In this document: positions 23,309 to 35,300 of the stretch, in pieces
How the letters are laid out: each line of letters starts with the position of its first letter
How positions within the stretch are numbered: the first letter of the stretch is position 1
From: Asterias amurensis
Taxonomy: Eukaryota; Echinodermata; Asteroidea; Forcipulatida; Asteriidae
NCBI RefSeq assembly: GCF_032118995.1
Contig: NC_092650.1
Coordinates: 7,068,001-7,132,000, forward strand
Length of the DNA stretch: 64,000 bases
Reading direction: 5' to 3'
The notes under the pieces: model-generated
Database searches by the model: none
What the model was told of the DNA's origin: nothing
Seen by the model: the letters and a program-made list of their open reading frames with translations, nothing else
Position numbers and translations under genes: made by a program

Positions 23309-26300
23309 GAATAAGGCTTGTAATGCGCACATATCCACCACATGACAAGGGTGTTTTTTCTTTCATTATTATCTCGCAAATTTGATGACCAATTGAGCTC
23401 AACAGACTTGTCTTTGCCAATTACCAATAGTAACTGTCTTTAAACTTCCACCATTCGAAGACAATGATAATAGAAAGCAAACCTTAAAAATAACTTACTG
23501 GTTTAACATGCTAAAATAGTTTTTGTTTCACCGAGACAAAAATTATTTTCATGACTTGTTTTACTTATTTCTCAAAAATTACAGCACCCCAGCAAGTAAT
23601 ATTTTAGGGGAAACCTTCTATCATCATTTTCTTTAAACTGTGTGAGTTTCATGTAAATCTGTGTCCTACTAAAACTATAACCCAGACCCTTTAAAGAGAA
23701 GGTACACGTTCGGTAATTACTCAAAACAAATGTTATTTTAAAAACTGATTTGGTAACGAGAATTGGCAAGCTGTTGCTGGTATAAAACTTTGTGAGAAAC
23801 GGCTCCTTCTGAAGTAGCATAGATTTTGAAATGGAGGTAATTTCTCCCTAAAATAATAAAAGACTTCTAGCTAGAAGTCTTTTATTCCTATATTAAAACA
23901 CACGAATTCGTCTAACAAGGGTGTTTTTTCGTTCATAATTTTCACTCAACTCGGATGACCAATTGAGCTCAAATTTTCACGGGTTTGTTATTTTATGCAA
24001 AGATGTTGAGATCCACCAAAAGTAAGAACACTGGTCTTTGACAATTACCAAGAGTGTACCTTCCCTTTAAACTCGGGGCTGGATACTTTTAAACTACACA
24101 TTGGGGCAAGTTATAACAAATCCCTGGGGGCAAGTTAAATGCACGATTTACTAGCCTGGTGGGCTTCTTTAGAAAAAGCTTTTACATGTAAGTGCAGGGC
24201 CAGACCTCAGCTTTCACAGTGAAATATTTTGAAACGAATCCTTTCAACTACAGACATACGTACATTTCAAGTATGTTACTTCTCAAGACTGTGTCCGATT
24301 TCAAGATTTTCTCAAAAACTCTTTGAGCCTTCAAATTGTCTTGAAAGAAGGGAGAAATGATTACTCAGTCCTCATTGTGGCCAAACTTGTATTTCTAGTG
24401 ATGCTCAGAGTATTCTGTAAACCTCCAAAATTGTAACATCTGGGAGTTTCTGGGATCTAGAATAATGCAAGCCTCTTTTTTTAAAGGATTTTCCACATTA
24501 TTTGAAGTATTTTTTACATTAGGGCCTAAATGTACATACATAAGTTGAAACTTGTCAGCAAATGCTTTTTTTTTTTTTTGGGGGGGGGGAGGGGGAATCC
24601 TTTTTGCGCTGATTTTAATATCCTGTTTATGTTTTATGTTTTTTTCAATAAGTAGGGGGGCCTATTATTTATGTGTTTTTTATAGCAACTGCATACAGCA
24701 TAAATATGATACATTTTGTTGAAATTAATTAAGTTATTTGTTTTGCTTCCAGATGACTTTTTAAACAGTGACAGTGACAATTCCAGCGATGAATATGAAT
24801 CAAAAGGAGCAGGTAAGATGTTTACAAAAATTAAATTAGTTTACAAGATTAAAAAGGTGCTTAAAATCAGAATCAGAAGATAACAAAATTTGTAGCTGAG
24901 TTGGCTAAGTTTCAAAAAACGAGTCTTTGAAGATGTTTGTTGACGACTCTGTTGTTCCACCCAAAAAGGATTAAATGTAGGCTACAACAAAAAACAGGTC
25001 TTAAGTGAACCCAGCATGGAAGAACTTGTCAAGGATACTCAAGCTCATCTGCCTTGGACACAGTAGTCTGCTTCTAATTGGTACAAGCACTTTTTCAAAA
25101 TGTCCATAGATTTACATTAAACTTACAGGGTTTGAAGATAATGATAGTGGAAAGCTTCCCTTCATATATTACTTACTGAGGTGCTGTAGTTTTTGAGAAA
25201 TGAGTAAAACAATGTCATGAAAATACGTTTGTAAATGATTAAAATAATTTTCGTCTCATGAGACGAAAAATTATTTTCATGACATTGTTTTACGCATTTC
25301 CCAAAAACTACAGCACCTCAGCACGTAATGTTTTCAGGGAAGCTTTCTACTATCATTATCTTCAAACTGTGTAAGTTTGGTGTAAATCTGTGGACATTGT
25401 GTTTTTTGTCCTACAAAAGTTACATACACCCTTTAAGATTTTTTTTGTATTGTAGCCCTTTTATGACATAGTTTTTAACATACATGTAACTTGAACTAGA
25501 GAGAGTCTGTTAATCTGACAGTGACATCAAAAATATAGCGCTCAGTAAGTCCAGGTGGTCTCCACTCAAAGAGGAGAAAGCTACCAACACTTCAGGTTTA
25601 TTGTTTGTAGTCTAAGTAAAGCCTGTTTGTGTTAAAGGGAAGGTACACGTTTGGTAATTACTCAAAACAAATATAAACTTAAAAACTGACTTGGTAACGA
25701 GCATTGGAGAGCTCTCGATAGTATAAAACATTGTGGGAAACGACTCCCTCTGAAGTAATGTAGTTTTTGAGAAAGAGGTAATTTCTCACTAAAATAATAA
25801 AAGACTTCTAGCTAGAAGTCTTTGATTCCTATCTAAAAGCACACAAGTTCGTCCAACAATGGTGTTTTTTTCTTTCACCATTTTCTCACAGGCTTGTTAT
25901 TTTGTGCATATGATGGGATACACCAAGTGAGAAGACTGGTCTTTGACAATTACAAAACGTGTACCTTCCCTTTAATATGTTTAGAGTATGTTCTACTCTG
26001 TGTGCATTAAGTGTGCCAGTTCCACTCAATTGACAAATACATAAATTACAAAGATAACCCCACAGTTATTGGACACAAATTAGTGCCTCTCTTGTTCTTG
26101 GAAGAATTTGCACAATTTCCCCTGTGGTTTTATTTCATATTTGTTTTATTGTTCCGGGGGCGCACAAAGGTCAAAACCGCACAGGCATGTTAAGTATTTG
26201 TGTGAGGGATTTATAGGTTTGGGATTTTGAATGCTTCAGTTACAAATACATTCACACAAGATCAACGGTATGAAATGTTTCATACTATGATACTTCTAGA

Positions 26301-29300
26301 CTCAATAAAGGCTGATGACCTCCGACGTCAATGTCTGAATATACTTCAATACTCAGCAGGGTACAGTTATTTGGGGTACTCGGAAATTCTGAATCTGTGA
26401 TATATGCTCACTTTACTTAAAGACTCTGGACACTATTAGTAATTGTCAGGACCAGTCTTCTCACTTGGTTTATCTCAACACTCAACATATGCATAAAATA
26501 ATAAACCTGTGAAAATTTTAGCTCAATTGGCCGTCAAAGTAACAAGATAATAATGAAGGAAAAAACACCCCCTTCACACGAAGTTGTATGCTTTCAGATG
26601 CTTGATTTTGAGATAATTCTAAATCTGAGGTCTCGAAATCAAATTCTTGGATCATAACTTCTTTCTTGAAAACTACGTCACTTCAGAGAGAGCCGTTTCT
26701 CATAATGTTATAAACTATCAACCTCTCCCCATTACTCGTAATCAAGAAAGGTTTTATGATGATAATTATTTTGAGTAATTATCAATAGTGTCCACTGCCT
26801 TTAATATTCAAAAACACAAGATCACATGACTTGTTTGGTTTTAAGTTTGCTTTTCCTACCCTCAAATCACTGGCTTCAGACCTGAGATCCAGTGTTGGTT
26901 TCGACCCCCACGGTTATCTTGCCCCACCCCATGATGTTTTGTTTTTTAGCCACATTTTGGGTGGTTTTTTTTTTGGTACCCGAAAAGTTCATCTTGGTAC
27001 CATTTTTTTAAATCTTTAATTTCACTTTTCAGGCCTTGTGCTTTTTAAAAGGCAAAAAATTAGGCCTACTTGGTTTTTGGAACTGTTAAATTGTTTTAAT
27101 CTTGTTCAATAAAACTAACCTGCAGAAATTTCATTTTAACAAATTTGTAGAAGTTTTGAGATATTAATGAAAAATCCAGAGCAGTAATGTTTAGTAGTGT
27201 TTTATGATATCTTAACTGCTCTCCAGTGCTCTTTGTCAAGTAAGTTTTTATGCACAGAGTGGGCTTTGCTTAAACAAAAAGAAGTTTAAAAATCCAGCTG
27301 GCCTCCAAATTTTGTTGATGTTTACAATAGACTCCGCAGTGATCAACACTGCAGAAAAAAAGGAAACCTTCGTTTTGGTTATTATCGTGTAACAGTCAGT
27401 AAAGAAGGCCTATAGAATACTGGTTTGTCACTCATGCGTTTTATTAGATTTAAGAGCTTCCATTGTTAGAGAGCTGCCTCATTAAAATTTATGAATGTAA
27501 CTAATTGTTTATTCTGCTGGTTGGTTTACATTCTTTAAAATGCATAGTACATGGAGCAACTTGAAAAATACAAAACAACACAACAGCAGTTGAACAATAT
27601 TGTGTAAAAAAAATTAACTAATGGCAAACTTTTGAAAAAGTGAAAATTGAACAGTGGGATCAATAACATAGCATTGAGATATTGGGTTAAAACAAGCATG
27701 TTAGACTTCCTCTTTCAAGCTGATATCCTCTTTTGGGGTTTTGATTTTCCTTCTTCTTTTTATTTCTCTTCATTATTTGTGGACAAAAGTGTAGCAATAT
27801 TATCTGTTCCTTGTTTTTTTTCCTTTTTTTTTTTGCCCAGTTTGTTCTTTTCCTCTTTTTGGTGGATAGTTACTCACATGCCTCCCCACACCTGGAATGC
27901 ACTCACCATCTCAGTCAGGGAATAAGACTCTCTATGAACATTCAAAACGTGTTTCAAACATTATCTACATGTATACCCAACCTATCCCTACGTTCATGAC
28001 GTAGTGAAGCTTTGCAAAGTATGCCATGTAAATGTATGTACTACGTAAGCCTGTTAAAGGGTGTATGTACTTTTTGTAGAACAAAAACACAATGTCCACA
28101 GATTTACACTAAACTTACACAGTTTGAAGATAATGATAGTAGAAAGCTTCCCTGAAAATAAAACGTGCTGAGGTGGTGTAGTTTTTGGGTAATGAGTAAA
28201 ACAATGCCATGAACATAATTTTCGTCTCATGAGACGAAAATTATTTTTTAGCATTTACAATTGTATTTTCATTACATTGTTTTATTTTTAAGTCTCCTGA
28301 CGATGACTAGACTAGAGCAAGCTAGTCGAAGCTAAACGTTGAGACCAATTCAGAACTGACTCCGCGGCAGTACAGTTAATTACGATCCTATAAGCCAAGT
28401 AGTAGTCCAGTCTAATATCTATACCATCCGCCCTGGTAATAGTTAAAAAGCAGGACAGTTCTTTTCAGAACTGAGAAGTCTCCCGAACCTCCGATTATCT
28501 ACTCCGCGGCAGTAGAATAAAGCAAGACAGTTCCCTAAGAACAACTCTACCTGGCAAGTAGATACACACATGGTGTTACCGCAAACCAAATATACATTGT
28601 TTTACTCATTTCTCAAAAAAAACTGCAGTACCTCAGTCAATAATATGTTGAAGGGAAGCTTTCCACTACCATTATCTTCAAACCCTGTAAGTTTAATGTA
28701 AATCTATGGACATTTTGAAAAAGTACCCGAATCCTTTAAAACGCACACAGGGGATGAGTGAATTCTTGTACTATTTTGTAAAAACATTAACAATATGGAT
28801 GCAAATGGGGATCATTACCATTTTGTCTGGGCATGTTCATGACTAGAAATATGAAATTGTTTTATTATGCGGCAGATGGCGCTATCACCCCCCTCAAAGT
28901 TTTCCATTCGCTCACAAATGACGACAATTGGAGAAATGTATGGATCTCTCCTCCCTGAGGAGTTAGACTTGAATGAGTCATTCACAACAGTCGATTACAA
29001 CATTGCTCTGTGCATAGCTAATGTCTTCCCTGCGGACTAAACACCACAAGGGACTTTGTGCAAGTCTCACATCTCCCAGACTGTGCTGACCCATTATGTA
29101 AATGATATTTTAATTACTTAGGTTCCAATCATAAATTGAGCAGTCCGTCTTCATACAGAGTGGATGTGACATAATCAATGTGCTGACATACGCAGCATGA
29201 AAATAACAAAATTACAATTCGAAAGAAAGAAATGATATTACAAATTGACATCAGCTCATAATGACTTGTAGTTGCACGATGATGTTGGCGGTCATGGTGA

Positions 29301-32300
29301 TGCTACATGTAGAACCTTGTGCATAATGAGTGTGCTTACAATTACATTGTAGACTGCGGGTAGCTGGTAGTCGGGCATTGTGTGCAATCGCCTGGCAGCG
29401 TCTTGACGCTAACTTGACACGTCAATTCTGAAATAGCTGCATCTCAAATATTTCCTCCCTTTGTGCTGCGTGGATGTTAAACTGTAAGTTATTTCTGCAG
29501 AATATTTGTTATCCAATTTGTTATGATGCCATCTGTAGGTTTATACACGATTGGTAAGAATAAAAATATGTTATTGTTTTTTAATTTTAGTTATTGAAAT
29601 TTAGCATTTCAAGATTTGTGTGAAATGTTTCCCTCTGAAATTCATTTTCAAGAAGAGTGTGTCTGAAAGGCTAAACAAATAAAACGAACATAATAAGCTT
29701 ATTTCGATTGAAACTAACCAAAACTAAGGACAGTGTGTTTACATTATAAAAATGTGTGCCTGGTTTTTCTAGAATTTCTTCTGACTCATACAATAGATTA
29801 AAGGGTGTATGTACTTTTTGTAGGACAAAAAACACAATGTCCACAGATTTACACTAAACTTACACAGTTTGAAGATAATGATAGTAGAAAGCTTCCCTGA
29901 AAATATTACGTGCTGAGGTGCTGTAGTTTTTGGGAAATGAGTAAAACAATGTCATGAAAATAATTTTGGTCTCATATGAGACGAAAATTATTTTGAGCAT
30001 TTACAACCGTATTTTCATAACATTGTTTTACTCATTTCTCAAAAACTACAGCACCTCAGTAAGTAATATTTGAAGGGAAAGCTTTCTACTATCATTATCT
30101 TCAAACCCTGTAATTTGAATGTAAATCTATAGACATTTTGAAAAGTACCCAAATCCTTAAAGGCCATATTTCCACAGAAGTGTGGAGAAAGTTCTGAGTA
30201 TACAGTGCTCGATGCTCGGTGTAAGGATAACAAAACAAAAAAAATATACTATGAGCAGCTGTTTTCATTTTTTCGTTCCAGGGCATACTGTACATTTACA
30301 TTGTTATAAATTGAATAATTTGCATGTTTTTTTATGTGCGTCATATTAAAATAATCTAATTATGGTGGTTCCACAAAGAGCTACGCAAGTGTACAGAATA
30401 TTTGCTTTGTTAATTTAATATAACGACTAGCACAATGTAACTGTATGAATGTGGAATCTATTATAACTGAACTCAGTTCATTTTTGTAGATGACTAAGAA
30501 AAAGTTAATGGCTCCAACGTGGGGAATAACTTGTGAATGCTCCGAATTTGTTACCAACGCTTACGAAGACACAGTGAATGTTGCGAAGTTTGAGCGATTG
30601 TCTGCTGTCTTCTCTCCATGAAATGAAATGCCTCATGATGCATTGCCGCAAAACTCATTAGAATAATAATAACAACAAATTTATAAGGCGCACAGTATCT
30701 GGAAGGTACCATTCAAAGGCGCCGGAAGCTAGCAAACAGACAAGTTGAACAGATGAGTTTTGAGGTTGTGTTTGAAAGTAGACAGATCAGGTATGTCCCT
30801 CAGCTCGCCTGGCAAGGAATTCCAGAGACGCGGTGCACAGCTGGAAAAGGCACGGCCTCTGTAACTTGCTAACACTTGTAGCCCAGAGTAAATTCAAAGT
30901 GCAATTTTGCCTTTTGTCTGCCCTTTGTTTACAATTTTAACAAACAAATCTATTTATCACTATTGTGCAATTGTGGAATGATACTAATCTTGTGTCTCTC
31001 AGGTCGGTTGTCTAAAGAGGATGCTGAAGCCCTACGCCAAGAACTTGAAGAGAAAGACAGGCAGAGAGAAGACCTAATCCTACAAGTCAAGGTGGGCCGT
31101 TTAATCTCTTTAAAGGGTGTATGTACTTTTTGTAGGACAAAAACACAATATCCACAGATTTACATTAAACTTACACAGTTTGAAGATAATGATGGTAGAA
31201 AGCTTCCCTGAAAATGCTACTTGCTGAGGTGCTGTTTGTTTTGGAGAAAATAGTAAAAAAAATGTAATTAAAATTATTTTCGTCTCAGTGATCATGAGAC
31301 AAAAATTGTATTAGCTTGTAAAAACGTATTTTCATTACATTGTTTTACTAATTGCTTCCAATAATAATTTTGGAAGAACTGTTTAAGACACTGTTACAAT
31401 GATATAATAATAATGATAATATTGAAGTCTTATATAGCGCAGTATCTACCACACAAGGTACTCAAGGCGCTGAGTATATTACAAACTTTCAGAAAGATAC
31501 ATGTAGGTTATTGCAGGTTTCACAGGTTTATTAATTTATAAACGCATACATATGTATACATGTATGTTGAGATACACCAAGTGAGAAGACTGGTCTTTGA
31601 CAGTTACCAAACGCGTACCACTTCAGACCAGAAACATTGTTAGAAGACAAGAATGCACAGTTTACTATCCTGGTGAGCTACTTTGCAAAAAGCTGAAGTG
31701 CAAGTTTTGAAAGTCATCAACTCATGAGTTTTTTTTTTAGCTTTTGTCATTTGTTTGACAAGTACAATCTGAATTGGCTCACGACCTTTTTTTGTTTTTA
31801 GTCTGCTTCAAAAAGTAGCAAACTGTAAAGAAGCAGCCTTCACACATTTCATCTAAAAGGTTTTAGACTACATGAAATTGTTTTTAAAAATATTGCTGTT
31901 TTACATTTTTTGTATCCCTCCCCTCTCTCTTTGTTTCAGAACTTCCGCGATAATGCAAAAAAATACCGATCACGATGCGAGAAGGAGCAGGCGAACAAAT
32001 GGCAGCAGATCAAGATAATGAGAAAGACGCACGAATCGCATTTAAACGAAAAGCGACAACTCATCAGAAACCTCCAAGACATCATCGAAGAGCAAGAGGG
32101 AAGGATCTTCGAGCTGGAGAGCGAACTCAAAGGTAGAGGACACAAGAGGGCAGCAGAGGCTGTGGTAATGGGAACTCACAAAAAATCAACGCCAATTAAT
32201 TACAAAAAAAAGTGTACAACATAACTGTATATTGGGTTATTTTTTTGGTGCAAAATTTGAACTTTGAATATCTGGGAAGTACAACTCAATGACTCTAATA

Positions 32301-35300
32301 CCCATACCCCTTGCCTGCTGATGAGTTTGCCCGCACGCGTCTAGACGTACAATGTTTTGCACTGTAATGTCACAGAGTATAATGAATATTTCACCGGTGG
32401 GGCAGCGCTTCCACGCTCCCATTGGTTTTGTACATCTCCCCACTTGGGGAGATTTTTCTAAAACAACATGCAGAAGTAAGAAACCACCTCATCAAGTCCC
32501 ATTCTCTGGAACACAAAAGCTAGGGACCTCTCGCACGAGAACAGGACTTGAATCAAGTCTACAGGAGGGTGTGTTTGTTTGCTATATTTCTTTAAAAACT
32601 GTTCTCCACTACATAGATTGGAAATGTGCCTCCATTTATCATGCATTCAGCTGGTTTAAATGCAAGTGAATATAACAATGAATTGAATTTTACAATAGTA
32701 TTTTCCAAACCTTATCTCGTAGGCAACAACAGCCCTACCCTAAGCACCCCCAGCCCTACCCTAAGCAACTCCAACCTCTCCGACAACGTCCAGAAGCTGG
32801 CTTCCTCCCTGGATCGTCTCCAGACAGAGATGGCCAGCATTCGGGAGAAGCAGCTAGCAGGTGAGCACCAGCTTGTCTCCATGGAACAAGACCATGAACA
32901 CGAGAAGAAGGGGATACACGAGGACATGACCCAGCTCAGGTCAGAGTTGAACGAGGCACATGTTATGATACGCTCACTACGCAACGGCGAGGTAAGATGG
33001 ACGACTGAAATCCTCTGCCTGATTTCAAATCTTAAATTCTAATTCTAATCAAATTTTATCTATTATCATTTTATCGTCACAGTGTTTCTGTCGTGGTTTT
33101 ATGAATGTTAATTGTGCAAGTGGGATAAAGAGTATCATTTTGTTTTTACCCTAACACCGATGTGTATATAGAATGTATTGAATATGACATCATGCGGCTC
33201 AAATATCTGACCTACAAGATGGTGTCTGTGCGTGTGCATATGTGTGTGTGCGTGCATGTGCCGTAGAAATCAAACCGGGAGTGTTGCATGCTTCGCTGTA
33301 CGCGTTTGGAGGCGCACACGGTTTGCCCTACAAGATGGCGACTTTTCATAGCAAAAAGGGGTTATTCAATATGGTCTATAAAGCACTGTATACTCCTTTC
33401 CCCAACCCTGTGGACAAAAATCCACATAAGTAACACTCAAATGTGTTACGAACCTATAATTAGTGTTAGGCTAGAGTTTAACACTGGGCCATCGAGCTAC
33501 ATGTACATGTAGCCTGGTGGCTGGTGTAGCCAGTGGCTAGAGGCTATTTGACTCCTATTTTTCAGCAAGCTGAGGCCAGTGGATTTTTTTTAACAGGTCT
33601 TAGGAAAGTTATGAGTATTAAAGTGCTTAAAATACCCTTGATTCTGATTGGTCGACCCATAGAGACAAGAATTGTGATACACACTGTGTTGTCTGCCTAC
33701 TATATTGCGCCGTTCTAACTACGTGTTTCGCACTATGTGAAGCTACAATGCAAAACGTACCCAGCTGTTCAAACATCGCGTATTTGCCTGCACTTCGCAG
33801 TTCACTTCCCGTTCCAGAATTTCATTATCATACGCCTTTCCGTGGAATACTGAAAATATAATACAGCTGCTTCCAATATTGAACACGGCCGTCTTGCGCT
33901 TGTGTGGTAACTAACAATACACATCGGTGTAGGGCACAAACCAATTATTATTTTGTACATACATGTATATTGAGACCCAACCGGCTCTTTTCAGAGCCAA
34001 CACTCACCCTAATAGATTTACGCATGGTTGTACCCACAAGTTTACTATTTATTTATAGTTCCTACTTACCATTTTGTATGATAATAATTATGACGTCTTC
34101 TATAGACAATGTGACCTCTGACATCACACGAAAACCATAACATGATACGCGCGCAAACCTTTGTGTTTTGACATCAGCCTTTTGGTCAAAAAGTGAAATG
34201 AATGCAAAAACTATAATTGTTCAATGATTTCTTTCAACACAACACCCCTCCAGCTATATAATGGTTAGGCCCTCCGCTGCCCTCGGGTAAACAACTCCTT
34301 ACAAGGGAATGCTGTGCGCGTCGCGCGTATAGCCTGATGTGGCACAACTGTTTCAGCCATTGCTCTCAACCAATAGGAATGAAGAAACTGTCTTAAAAGC
34401 ACAGGTGCAAGCCCGCGTGTCACGCCCATGTTTTTACTGGTTATAAACCAAGGTTTATACACACCCACGTGACGCGCTCTCCACCAATAGGAATAGCGAA
34501 ACTGCCTGAGGTATTTTTTAATTTGTTTTTAAGACTGAAATGGAAGGAAATGCTTACAATAATTAAAATTTAGATTTTTGTTTTCATAGTCCCTGACCGT
34601 TAATATTTTGGATCCACAGCAGGTAATATCTGCAGGCACTGACAACGAGAAAGAGATTGAGAAACTGAAGCAGGAGCTACAGAGATACGAAGCTGAGCTG
34701 CTGATGGCTAAGGCCATGCAGGAAGAGGTAGCACAACAAGAGATGGAGACATCGCAGAAAGATGCTGCAGCACTTAAGGTACAGTACCCTCATTTATATT
34801 GCTCCTCATCTTTGTAGACAGTGGACACTATTGCTAACTACTCAAAATATTTGTTGTCATAAACCTTATTTGGTAACAAGTAATGGGGAGAGGAGGTTGA
34901 CAGTATATAACATTGTGAGAAACGGCTCCGTCTGAAGTGACGTAGTTTGGAGAACGAAGTAATTTTCCAAGAATTTGATTTAGAGACCTCAAGTTTAGAA
35001 TTTGAGGTCTCGAAATCTAGCATTTAGAAGCACACAACTTCGTGTGACAAGGGTGTTTTTTCTTTCATTATTATCTCGCAAGTTTGATGACCGATTGAGC
35101 TCAAATTTTCACAGATTTGTTATTTTATGCATAGAGTATGTTGAGATACACCGACTGTGAAGGCTAGTCTTTGACAATTACCAATAGTGTCCACTGACTT
35201 TAAATTTTTACAGGTTTGTTATTTTATGCATAATGCTGAGATACATCAAGTGACAAGACTGGTCTTTGACAATTACTAATAGTGTCCACTGCCTTTTAAG

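Larger units (their letters stand above)
28054..28739 (+). mobile_element. Family E TTAA element interrupted by a Penelope-like fragment
   Basis: TTAAAGGGTGTATGTAC at left and GTACCCGAATCCTTTAA at right, with central palindrome TTTCGTCTCATGAGACGAAA. A foreign segment of about 310 bp sits at 28285-28593. Confidence 0.8.
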
